A stretch of 64,000 nucleotides of DNA, from the NCBI RefSeq assembly GCF_010015585.1, contig NW_022985071.1, positions 186,001 to 250,000 on the forward strand, in the 5' to 3' direction. Both the position numbers and the translations under genes were made by a program. Shown here piece after piece: positions 21,347 through 32,400 of this stretch. This DNA is from Eremomyces bilateralis CBS 781.70 (Eukaryota > Ascomycota > Dothideomycetes > Eremomycetales > Eremomycetaceae). How positions within the stretch are numbered: position 1 is the stretch's first letter; every line of letters starts with the position of its first letter. Under the pieces are notes generated by a model. That model was not told the origin of the DNA. It ran no database searches and saw nothing but the letters and a program-made list of their open reading frames with translations.

Positions 21347-23486
21347 ATGGAACGCTCTCGGTTCGCTGGATTGGCGCTGCTTCTCTCGCTTATCGGGATT
21401 CCGTCGGGGTCTTGCGAGCCAAATGCGTCCGCAGCTGCAATACTAGTACCTTATAGCCAGTACTGGTAAGTTGACCATCCGGACCCCTCAGTTCTATCCG
21501 AATCGAAGCTAATCGGGTCTGCGTAGGGACGGTGACGATGGGCCATGGTCTTCCTTCTCGATCCAGATCGGTACGCCTCCGCAGCGATCAAGATTATTCG
21601 CGTCGACCCGTAGTACTAGTTTCTGGGTACCAGTACCAGAAGGATGCACGAAGGACGACCCGGATGATTGCGGTGAGAACCGCGGGTTCCTGTTTAACAC
21701 CGGATCCTCGACCAGTTGGGAGAGCAAAGGATTATACGAATTGGAGACATACGAAGAGGCCAAGTTAGGCCTGTCCGGGAATGGGCTCTATGGCTTCGAT
21801 TCGGTCACGATCGGGTGGCCTGGGGATAATGGACCGACTGTCAGCAATCAAGCCATCGCCGGCATTGCGACCAAGGATTTCTACCTTGGCGGCATCCCTT
21901 TAACTCCATGGGCGACCAATTTCACCGATATTCAAAATCCCTTCCCGAGTTTTCTGACGACTTTGAAGGACAACGGATCGATTCCGAGCATTAGTTGGGG
22001 ATACACCGCTGGAGCGTACTATAACGCGCCGCAAGTATTTGGAAGTCTGATCCTTGGTGGTTACGATTTAGCCAGAATAGATCCGACCAAGCAACAGGTG
22101 TCTCTTTCGCTGGGCTCGGATGTCTCACGGGAGCATCTCATCGCCGTGCAAAATATCACGTTTACCTCGGGCTCATCCCCTCAAAACCTCGCAGCTGCGA
22201 GCGACGGCATTTTTGCAAACATCAACACTAATGTGGGTGGGATGTGGCTGCCGAAGCCCGTCTGCGATCGGTTTGCGGAGGCGTTTGGAATCACATTCGA
22301 CAATAGGACGGACCTCTACCTAATCAACGACACCCAGCACGAAACTCTGAAGCAATCAAATCCGTCAGTCACCATGCAACTTGGCGGGTCGCTTATCGAT
22401 GCTTTGTCCACCGACATTGTTCTTCCATATTCGTCATTAGCCTTGCAAGCCAAGTCTCCTTTCCTAAAGGGTTCGGCTGGTAGCGAAGCACGCTACCTCC
22501 CTATCCACGTCGCTCCGAATAACACCGCATATACCCTCGGACGCGTCCTCCTCCAACACGCGTACGTCTTCACCGACTATGAACGCATGAACTTCACTGT
22601 TGCCCCCGCACTTCTCCCCGGTGCGACCAACCCAACTGCCGAGATTGTCCCCATCCGAGTCCCAGGTTATGTAACCACCACCAAAAGCAGCAGCCTCGGC
22701 GGTGGGGCGATTGCCGGGATCGTCATCGGCGTCGTTGCCGCCATCACTGGGGTCGCTCTGGTGTTCTGGTTCATGTACCGGAAGCGACGACAGCAGGCAA
22801 CAGCCGCAAAGGAAGGATCTCAAGAAGATGACGTCCAGGAAACAGTGGAGCAACGGCCAGCCGATGTCGTCGCAGCCGGCGTCGTCTACCCAAAGCACGA
22901 GATGGACGCTATTGAAACCACCGTCCATCCAGGTGGCGTAGATCCGAAGACGAAAACAAATGACTTCTACGCTGTGGAGGCGCCCGGCGAGAATGGCCGA
23001 GTGGAGCTCGCGGATGGCATCAAGGCGAGTGAACTGCCCACGGATCTGCACGACGGGAAGACTGGCACAGAACTTGGTCCGGTCGATGGCGTGCCCAGTG
23101 GACTTTTCGAGATGGATGCCGGATACACTGGATCGGAGATGCACACTCCCATCGATACCCCGGGCATCTCGCGAACCGGAACCCCTGTTGGCGCGAATCC
23201 ATCGGTCCCTACGGAGTACGTCGAGCGTCCACAGCTGCAGTACCAGCAAATGTTCGATGAGCAGCAAGTGGCGCGGCCGCCTCACGCAGTCGACCTCCGC
23301 GATGACGAGTACGTGGACACGTGGGGCTCGTCGGCGGGTCGGAGTCTACCACCCAGCGGTGTGAGCAGTGAGACCTCCCCGACGGTCATGGGAAGTTCCC
23401 TGGTGAGTCCCACCAGCGCGACGAGGTCAACACGACCGAGTCCGTTGGCTGAGCATGTGAAGCCGGTGGAGAGGGGGCAAGATTAA
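21347..23486 (+). CDS. membrane-anchored aspartic-protease-like protein, catalytically dead
   Basis: Two exons, 21347-21465 and 21527-23486, give 692 aa. The intron is 61 nt (GTAAGT, GCTAAT, GCGTAG). The order is signal peptide (FAGLALLLSLIGIPSGSC), a pepsin-like A1 bilobed domain (about 45-420), one membrane segment (IAGIVIGVVAAITGVALVFW, about 435-454) with a KRR stop-transfer, and a long acidic/Ser cytoplasmic tail. The first active-site loop, normally DTGSS, reads STRSTSFWVP with Ser66 at the Asp position. The second reads ANINTNVGGMWLP with Asn273 at the Asp position. Other family marks are kept (GTPPQ, GIATKDFYLGG, LGGYDLARID, YTLGRVLLQHAYVFTDYER). It probably works as a binding or sensor protein rather than a protease. 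Confidence 0.87.
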
Positions 23487-25188
23487 GACTTCTAATACCC
23501 CCAATCATGCGCGACGCTGCATAGGAACAAGAAGACGCGCTTGGTGAAACCTGGCGGACCTTAAATTTCGCTATCTTTTCGACATTTCACCAAAGTGGTA
23601 TATTCTTCGGTCATTCACTCTCTTCCTGGAAAACCCCGCGGTGGCCATATCAGTAAATCTGAGTTGCAAATCCCTTTGAGCAGGATGGGCCTGAGAGGGT
23701 GTAGTACGTGAAAGGACGTGCAGCGGAGCGAAGACTGGGATGACCATGACGGGAAGCACAACAAGTGCCTGGCCTACCAATTGGACAAGTCTTGGAAGAT
23801 TTATCACCGTCTCCACTTATGGCTGAACGTCCGTTGCACGTTCCGACCGTTCACTTGACATAGTCAGGGGGTAATAGCACCGGATTCGCTTATGATAGTG
23901 GTGTGTGTAAAGGAGTAAAGACATTTTGGAGGATCTAGGAGTGTATATACCGATGGGTTGTTCGGGTGTTTCGTGTATGGGTCGGTGTTTTCCTGACTAG
24001 TTCCCTTGTTATTGACCGGCGATCTTTCAGGTCCATTCCAGCACAAAGACTTCTAGTGGGGTGTGATAGAATCCCTTTATTACTTGCATTTGAACATGTC
24101 TATGTTGTATTCACCCCATTTGAGCGAGCTTTGTCTAGGGTGTCAATGATTTAGCAGGCTGATAGAAGCCAATATTGAAATCATAGGTAATGCCACTGAA
24201 CCATCCGCCGTTTCTGTGCTTCACCGAACGCCATGAGCTCCTTTGGCCTCGCCAATATCTTTTCCTCAAAATCCTGCACCCGGCAGTGAATGGTTAAAAG
24301 GTTGTTATGTCACACAACATCCGGGGTTGGTACTGGAGTCATGCTTCCGCCTCCAAAAACTATGAACGCTACCACTGCAAGTCGCCGTCGCCAGTACGGA
24401 GTGAGCACGGACTTCATCTCTGGACAGACACGGGGCTTGAAGACCGTTGGTAGCCCACGGTCAAGTGAAAACGTCTCCCGGTTACGGCTACGGGGAGTAG
24501 GAAGAAGAACGAGGATATGGCAGAGGCGAAGGAGGTGATATATATGCTTACATGTCTAGCGTACAGATGACCTGAATAATAACCTACTACTAAACTTTGA
24601 CATGTCACCTCGTCCAAAGTGAAATATGCTAGTGTCCCATATCTCTTCCAATCCCTTCCCCGAAGGCCTACGCCAGGCAGAGCAGTCGATGAAAAGATGT
24701 GTGCAGCACAACGGTCTGGAGGCAGTGTAATACCAGAGTCGTACTGCAGTGATTCCAAAGATGGGTGCCACCAATTGCACGCTTGGACCGCCAGATTCGT
24801 TCCCCGTACTGGAACTGGAATCTGGTGCCAGTAACACTGATGAGACTCAGTGGTTGGACATGGCCAGTCAAGCCAGTCTGTCCGCTGGTGGCGGGACGAA
24901 TGGACCGATGTTACGAAATGACTGCCAGGCGGCATGGAATATGGAGAAGAGCAAAGGAAGTTAAGTTGCATTTTGAAGTGTTTTAGTATTTACATCAGGA
25001 ACACGGAAAAACCTGTGTTAGTCATCTATCACTACACTGAACTGGCAGGAGCCACCTTCGAACATTTTTAACAACGATAATCAGTCACTAATGCCGGTAA
25101 TGTGAGCTTTACACCAGCATCAACACCACCTTGGCTCTACCAAAACTTATACAGAATGGATTCGAATTAGCCTGGATTAGATAGTTCT
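23487..25188. other. gene-poor region with no supported gene
   Basis: Several overlapping short frames occur on both strands, and none dominates. The longest (minus, 24414-24971, 185 codons) shows no recognisable domain and competes with other frames. I call nothing here. It includes the 3' flank of the protease-like gene. Confidence 0.4.
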
Positions 25189-25945
25189 CTATTGGAGCGT
25201 TGAGATGATAACCAACCTTGTATGAGTGCTCCATGGCGTGCAGGATGTCACGTCGAAACAGAACTCAATCCGAATTCGAGAATGAGCTAGCATCTCGACA
25301 GTTGAAAAGAGCTCGCATGAAGAGCAATGGTTGAACTCGGGGAACGTGAGAACATAGAGTGCCCGATCATCTTTATTCCTCTTTGGATTATCTTCGGTGT
25401 CGGAGACTACCCTCTGGAACTTACTAGATTCGAGAGACGCAGTAGAGGGAGAAGGGGCTCGAAATAATGACGAGGTTCGAAGAGGAGTTGGACTGAGATC
25501 AGTAGGATCAGGTAGTATTGTTTCGGGAAACCTCATCCACAGCGTGTAGTATGACATAGCATGAGCTCTCTCGCGCTCGGACACTCGTTATTACGGGTCG
25601 CTGAGAATTTCCGGTATGATTTCTTCGGGTTGACTTTCAGCTCATACGGCATCTCGATCGCTTGGAGTTCATCCTCCGCGTATAAATTCGGGAGGGTGCC
25701 CCAGATCGTTGCGATACAGGCGATCTTGCTCCGTTCGATGCGCTTGAATATGGCCTTGTCCTGGAGCTTATCCATGGAATGCACCACGGCCCAATAATCC
25801 TCGTCGATCTGCCCGGCAAAGGTGCCGTAGAAGTATTTGCGAAATGGAATTGTGTGGATTTCAGGAGCCAGAGGCTGATATGGCTTTCTGGTTTGTTGTT
25901 GTTGGTTGTGGTCGTGGCGCCACCTCTCTGGCCCAACATTCCCGC
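25189..25945 (-). pseudogene. unrecognised coding-like block with a frame break
   Basis: On the minus strand, protein-like sequence begins near 25945 (RKPYQPLAPEIHTIPF, then YFYGTFAGQIDEDYWAVVHS, then IACIATIWGTLPNLYAEDEL). It runs to about 25580 in one frame (to NNECPSARE) and seems to continue in another frame (RAHAMSYYTLWMRFPETIL) to a stop at 25189. The switch lies in a GAGCGCGAGAGAGC run. No good intron fits there, since the only GT..AG pair is about 27 nt apart. Amino acid composition and codon use look genuine. I do not recognise the family. It may be a pseudogene or a sequence error. Confidence 0.35.
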
Positions 25946-25972
25946 GTTTAGGTTTATTTCGTTCTCACCCCT

Positions 25973-26190
25973 TTAAGGATGAGACAGCATGCCCCCATCT
26001 TGGTTGCTATCCTCATTCTCCACGGCGATCGTGTTTGGACCTTCATTGGATAGAGAAACGGTAGCTTCAATGCCACCGAAGTAGATGGTGTTCGTCACAT
26101 CGAAATCAAACTCTATCCCCACTCGATAATGTGGCGGCACATTATTAAAGAGATTCTCATCCTGGGGGCTAGCGATTTTCCTGGCCTTTC
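25973..26190 (-). pseudogene. isolated coding-like fragment
   Basis: A minus-strand open stretch of about 70 codons has good composition (NVPPHYRVGIEFDFDVTNT, IYFGGIEATVSLSNEGPNT) and ends at TAA 25973-25975. In-frame stops close it upstream. It lies directly 5' of the block at 25189-25945 on the same strand and could be an upstream exon of that gene, but the stop precedes the only nearby donor (GTGAGA). No family is recognised. Confidence 0.25.
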
Positions 26191-26580
26191 TGCCAGTTAA
26201 TTATAGGCTGCAAGGAACCCCAAATTGTATAATTTGCGATGCATTCTTCTCAAGTCCAATTTTACACCTTGGTGATGCATTCAGTGTCTTCAGTGTGACA
26301 ACGATTGGATAGTACTGTAGTATCCGAAAATCTGCTCGTTAATATAAAAAATATATAAACGGTAAATGTTACGTTGTCATAATTTAGAGCCTACGACCGT
26401 AATGTAGAAAGAAAAGCTTTCGATAACTATACGAACTTAACTACTCTAGAGCCAAGGAAAAAAGAAAATACAAACGGGCGCTAACGATATGGTAAGTAAG
26501 CAATCAATTCATCACATGAGGTATGAACACACTCTGGGGCATCCTCTACCTTTCCTCTCATAAACTAGTAGTACACCAGC
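26191..26580. other. AT-rich spacer
   Basis: AT-rich sequence without a convincing frame. No repeat was identified here apart from its proximity to the duplication at 26581. Confidence 0.4.
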
Positions 26581-26776
26581 TCCTCACATGCACAGCGGTT
26601 CCTCAGCCCACTGCAGAAGTCCCCCGGACCTGTAGCTCAATATCCTCTATTTTCTTCCGTGGATCCCTGTCCCTGATACTCTGGCGCATATAGACATCGA
26701 TTCCTCACATGCACAGCGATTCCCCAACCCATTGCAGGAGTCTCCCGGGCTTGCAGCTCAGTATCCTCCATTCTCC
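26581..26776. repeat. duplication, 121-bp offset, copies differ by transitions
   Basis: Bases 26581-26655 and 26702-26776 align without gaps. By my count they differ at 13 of about 75 sites, and every difference is a transition (C/T or A/G). The shared core includes TCCTCACATGCACAGCG at both starts. The copies diverge fully after about 75 bases. Transition-only divergence between duplicated copies is the pattern left by repeat-induced point mutation or other cytosine deamination. Confidence 0.75.
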
Positions 26777-26793
26777 TCGAATTTCCTTGACCC

Positions 26794-27215
26794 CTAAGGA
26801 GACCTGGTGAAGAACCTCTTAACCGTCGCTCCAAACTTTTGAAGCATCCCTTTCTTGGCGACCTTCGCGGCAATCCCCGCTCCATCTTTCGCCGCGACGA
26901 CATAGTCCAGACCGATGGAGAAAGCTTTTGAATCGAGTTGGAACGCGGCGTTCATGAGAAAAACTCTTCAATCCTCGTCCTGTCACTTATATTGAGACTT
27001 GGACTCTCCGTGGCGGCGATGACCGGAAAATCTAGCTTTTCAGGCAAGGCGATAGTAGCGGAGTCGAATTCCTCGGTGGTTTCAACTGGCCTGACTTGAG
27101 CATACTCGGAGCTATGTAATGCCACAATGCTCTTCTCAGACGCGGTATGTTCAGACTTGCTCTCACCGCCGTGGCTCTCGATATCGGGAATGTTAAGTTG
27201 TAGGCAAATATGGCC
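26794..27215 (-). pseudogene. second unrecognised coding-like block with a frame break
   Basis: On the minus strand one frame reads HICLQLNIPDIESHGGESK, continuing through VETTEEFDSATIALPEKLD and ISDRTRIEEFFS, then TGA at 26952-26954. The sense appears to carry on one base shifted (MNAAFQLDSKAFSIGLDYVV, AAKDGAGIAAKVAKKG) to TAG at 26794-26796. The C-terminal part is basic and Ala/Gly-rich. No splice pair joins the frames well. I do not recognise the protein. It could be a decayed gene or one with an unusual intron. Confidence 0.3.
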
Positions 27216-27916
27216 ATGTTGCCGATTGACAGGACTTGAAGAGATTACTGAAACAAAGTATTAAGGAAAGATTGTCCATTCTAGTCGCTCCTCAAACTTT
27301 GAAGGCCTAGGCAATTTGAAGACAGAGAAAGAAATTGGCAGGAGTACTGGCACCGAGAGATTGTGGACGCAGCGTGAAACCTTCCGAGCAAGAACTGGAC
27401 GAAAGGAGGACTCCAAGACAAGAACGGGACTCTGGCGAACATAGTTTATCGAATGGCAAATGAGAGCAGGCTTCTTTTCGATGTAGTTTGCAGGCGAAAC
27501 ATATAGTTACGATAATTGTGGGTGGCCTGAAGCAAGCAGAGTACAACAATTATTAGAGCCCCCACATCCATCGAGGTTTTGCTGATGATACTAAAGCGTG
27601 ATAATCGGTCATCCTATGGAAGAGTATATTTGAACGCAACTGTTTTACTGTCACCGCTTAGTCGTCTCTCATCGCTGGTAATAGTAGGTTGATCAATGAA
27701 TGGAAAGAGACATGGAATACAACCCCCATCCCTTCCTAGGTAAAGGGCACATTCAGGATTTGGGAAGATCTTGTAAATACCAGGAGTTAAAGGAATTCTG
27801 TGGCATGGTAGTCAGTGGTGCAAGCTGAAGGAGGTCGAAGTGGGTATGGATAATTATCGGCGATTTGATACGATACTATCAATCAAAAGCCACCTTATTA
27901 GTTGGCCTACGGCCCT
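27216..27916. other. intergenic, no supported gene
   Basis: Short frames only. This is the 3' flank of the hemerythrin-like gene. Nothing further is recognised. Confidence 0.4.
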
Positions 27917-28576
27917 TTAGAATCGGAGTTGATCCATCTCCTCGATTTTCCAATATTTCCGCATATTCTCAGCGGTAAGTTCATCCACTTCTTCCTTCAT
28001 ATGTGTCCATAGGATGTTCCCGAACTCGTCCATGATGGCCTTCAACTCCTTCAACCTCAGCTCCTGCTCACCATTCCTGCAGCCCTCCAGATATGCCTCC
28101 ATTCTCTCCAAACCCGGATGAATGAGGTCATGCTGATTTAGTAGCTCAGGACCATCTGTGGAACCATCTGCTAGCTTCCTCGACATATGGCGCTTGAATG
28201 AAGGCATCCGTTTCGCCAACTTTGGGAAGACATAGGATTCTTCAATGCTATGATGCATCTAGAACGGTCAGCTGGTATCAAACACTTAACTGAGGGACGT
28301 ATCGTACACTAAGCTTCGTGCAAAATTCGAGTCCAAGTTGGATAAATTGACGAATGGACATGCCCGCAGGCCGCTTGTTGGCCTTACAAGCGTCATGCAA
28401 AGTGGTCCACGACTGTCGGAAATGGTTGTGCTAGGCACCGGTGAGCAAATGGTATCGGAATATCATGTTTCCCATACATAGTACTCCATCATCTCTGCCA
28501 AGTGGTTATATCTTTTGAACTCCGCCGCTGAAAGTGGTGGCAATGACTCCGCCATATCCTTTTCGGTTGCCGCCAT
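27917..28576 (-). CDS. hemerythrin-like HHE cation-binding protein
   Basis: Three exons on the minus strand (28576-28478, 28430-28308, 28258-27917) give 187 aa. The introns are 47 and 49 nt, both in phase 0 (GTATGG..CCTAG and GTACGA..TCTAG). The start is the ATG at 28576 (MAATEKDMAESLPPLSAAE). Helical segments carry the His/Glu ligands of the HHE fold: HNHFRQSWTTLH, MHHSIEESYVFP, NQHDLIHPGLERMEAYLE and LWTHMKEEVDEL. Such fungal proteins bind iron or a di-iron centre and are linked to oxygen or NO sensing and metal handling. The exact role is unknown. The frame is continuous across the junctions, which supports the exon calls. Confidence 0.88.
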
Positions 28577-29469
28577 ATTCAGATTCGAACGACGACAGCT
28601 TGACCCAACGGAATAACTAACAGAACTCTGAAATTGAAATGGAATGAACAGCTGAAAAGCCCTTCGTGCGATACTATGAATTATATACCGACTCCTTGGC
28701 CAAACGATACATCGCTGCATTTGCTGACAATTGTTCGGATATCGTAGGTTCTGAAGTGAGAAAACGCTGTAGATGTAATATTTGGTGGCGAGCTGACCTT
28801 GAACGTTTCCTAGGGAGGGCTCTAGCTACTAAGAGCTCTGCGCCTTTGTTCGAGTCGGAATACCATCACCAGTTCATCACCGGGGGACGTAGCATTTGAA
28901 GATACCGATATTTGAAAGACCGAGGCTCGATATAAGCTATAGGATTCAGTTCCGTCCGATGACGGACTATAGTAGTTCATTCTCCTACCTATAACTAGTG
29001 TTTTGGGGTTGCCTCCTTGGTGGTGCCAAGGCAACAAGCTGAAGGCATGATTAGGCAGCAGATCTTGCTGCCCGACTCAAATCAATGCAGGGGGTTAGAT
29101 CATGTGCAGGGGTCATGTGGCTGATCGACATCGAATGTGGCTTGACACTGCTCAGATCCCAGTCCAGCTGGGGAAGTCGCGATGGACGTCAGGTCAAGAA
29201 GGTCGCGGCAAGTTCGGAATATCTGTTTGATCCTCCATCTCTCTTTTGAATCTCAATACCCCTCCCTCATGCCTGGAGACTGGATCATCGTTTAAGATCC
29301 ATCTAGGAAATGCGAAGTCGATCATCGGGCCGGGCAGTTTCGCATATTGTTCGACAATCGCTGCGGCGCGCATTGCATGCCAATACGGAATCCACTGGGA
29401 TCAATTCAAGCGTGAAGAGCACCGCACAATGATGCACTGAATACACGCACAATCGAAAACGACGCGGAT
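28577..29469. other. divergent upstream region of hemerythrin-like gene and Scc2
   Basis: Shared 5' region of two divergent genes. I see no convincing frame or repeat. Confidence 0.5.
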
Positions 29470-32400
29470 ATGGATCAAGCAGAGACTGGCAAACTGGCCG
29501 GTGGGCACAATGCAGATACCCGATATAGACCGCCAACTCTGGAGGAGGCTCTGGCATACACTCCAGTCACTTCGATCTTGCCTTTCAATCCAGGTACGAT
29601 ATGGTTCTTAACTATACGGACGCAATTCAATGCTATTTGCCTTCTCACGAGGAAGCATATCCTGTTAACGCGTGTCTGCATGTCAACTCTTGCATAAGGT
29701 CAAGAGTGACTGTTACCTCTGAGTAACTGGTTTGAAGCAACTACTGACCGGTAATCTGATTATAGAGATCATAAGCGCCCCATCCGTGAGCCCCCCGATC
29801 TCATCGACAGCTTTTACACCTTCGAAGGAGCGCGAGACTGGCAAAGTGGAGCTGGAGAACCTCGGTCGATTGGCACAAGAGGCACCAACTTCAGTCAGAC
29901 TGGAACAGACTTTAAAACACCTAGGTGATCTGCTACAGAGAGATGGGTTGACTCAATATAAGTTTGCGAAACCTCCTGGTTTCACTTCGGAAACAGCGGC
30001 ATCGTCATCGAGGCCTTCTAAGAAGCGAACAGGCCAAAGTGCTCTCGATGAACTGTCACCCTTCGCGAAGATGGTCTTAAAGCGAACCAATGTCGATTTT
30101 GCATATTCGAAAGCACCGGCATCGACTGCCAAGTCGCGACAGCAGAGAACGCCATCAACGACTCCAGTTTCCATGCAATCCCCGGGCACTCGTCAAACCA
30201 TCAAGGCGGAAAGCAGGACGCCTACGGTTGAGAGGAAGTCACCGCTTCCACCACCAGTTCGATCGGCGCATATGGAGGTCAAACCGCGCGTAACACCACC
30301 ACATCTGGAACGGGCACCCTCGAATAATCAATCCCAAGTATCCAGTATGGGATACGTGGAAGTTCAATCTCAGAACGCGACCGCCATCGACCATAATGCA
30401 TCGATGACGATCAATCCATCTTTACTGATGAAGGCCCCCCCTCAGCCAACTTCACAAGTCATTATTCCGCCGCCGTCGAGCCCTCTGAGTAGCGTTCCTC
30501 CATCATCTAACCCCCAGCCTCCATCCCAGCAGTCTACTTCAAAGCACAGTGCTCCTCCATCTCAAACTCCAAAAGAGCCCGTTGTCAAGCGTCAGTTGAA
30601 TGGGAATGACATGATCATGACCCCGTCCATTCCGAGCTCCTCTCAAGCCGACTACGTTGCGGATCCACGAATTGATGCTCGCGTTGCTGCTAGAGACACC
30701 TTTAATATCTCGAAGAAACGAATACACGATGAGATGACAGGCGGTGAAGGTTACGTCTCAATGAGCGTCGACGTCCGACACAAGGCAAACGCAGAATTAC
30801 ACAAGTTGTTGGAGCTGGTGGAAGACCTGCTAGAGACAGAAAATGCATGGGATCCAGACGCATCACAGGTCAATCAATCAGATGTTGGTCGCTACTTCAT
30901 CATTGGTGCATCATGGGTCGACCAAGATGCACCTAGCTCGTCTGTTCCCCGTTTGCTTCCCCAAACGCAAGCAAAGCTGGACAAGGCTATACAAACGGTC
31001 ATCTCGGCCAAGAGGTTCCAAGAGGTATCCGCGGACAGCTTGGTGCGAATACAAAGAATGTGCGAAGCATCAATTGTGCCGGTTGAAAGGCTGAAGCTTC
31101 TTGTGAGTGGCTCCTGGACCGATCAGGATATTCAAGATTGGGCCGGCAGCCTTGCCACTGCGGAGCATGGAATGCAAGCAGCAAAATTGCTATTGCGTAT
31201 CATGTGTGCAGGAAGAGAAGAGAAGGTCCTGTATTCGGAACATTTGGTCCGCCAGACTCTTGACGCGGTGAAACATGTGCTTGAGATGTGCCTATTGCCA
31301 GCAGTCGAGACGAGGAATATGGAAGCTCAAGCCGACGTATTCCGTATATTGGCTACACACAAGAAGCCATTGTCCAACCTCATGGCGATAGTCGGCCGCG
31401 TCTTCAGGCTTCTTGGCGATCTTATTGCGAAGGTGGACGTCGCGGAAACGGCTATCAATTCAGTCGAGGACACTGCCGTCAAGCTCATCTTTGTGGAAAA
31501 TGCTCATGCAGAAAGGGACTCGGCGCTTGGCACACAGAAATATGAGACACTCCGTCGTACCGCCATGGACACTTTGGCGCGAGTGTTCGCCAAGTACTCC
31601 GAAATGCGACAGGGAATTTTCAACGACATTCTTACCAGCCTGGAACGGTTGCCGGTGCAGAGGCAGTCCGCGCGGCAGTATCGCCTCATTGAGGGCAAAC
31701 CCATACAACTCGTCAGTGCTCTGCTGATGAGATTGGTTCAAATGGCTGGCGCACCCCTGCGTGAAGACGCCCGAAGGAGGGCAAAGGCTGCAATGGCCAA
31801 TGGTGGAGAAAGTTCGGATGAAGACGAGGAAGACATCGAAAGTGATGAAGAGCCACTGGCGAAAACCAAGCCCCAGGCTGTTGTCCAAGCTATGGACCTT
31901 GATATGGTTGGTGACATGACTATCTCCACTGCAATGAAGGAGCTTAGGAGTATTAGTACTCCTTTGTTCTCGAGTGCACAGCAAAGTGCGAGACACCTGG
32001 TTGGTTTCCTCGTCTCGAAAGCTCTAGGCGCTACCAAGACTGGAGATACTCCGTTCCGAAATCTCCTGGACATTTTTGTTGAAGATTTCTTGAACGTTCT
32101 CGGTCACGCGGAATGGCCTGCAGCCGAACTGCTTCTGCAGACCCTCCTGACGCAGATGGTCGGTCTTGTGGAAACCGACAAGATGGCCACCAACGCAAAA
32201 GTCATGGCTCTTGACCTGATGGGATTGATGGGCTCTGGCATCTCCGATGTTCAGTTATATGTGCAGCACAATTACCGGTCTCTCGATACTCGGGATTCCG
32301 ATCTTTCTGTCAGACTATCGATCATCGCCGATACCGTCCTCGAAGAGCGACAAGCAGATCTCGACGGCCTGGAATTCGACGGCCCCTATCGAACCGCTAT

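Noticed and set aside
22464-23285. 273-codon minus-strand open frame
   Set aside because: It is antisense to the protease-like gene, which is continuous and has a signal peptide, fold motifs and membrane helix.
24414-24971. 185-codon minus-strand open frame
   Set aside because: It has no recognisable domain, competes with similar-quality frames on both strands and has no clear start. Not supported.
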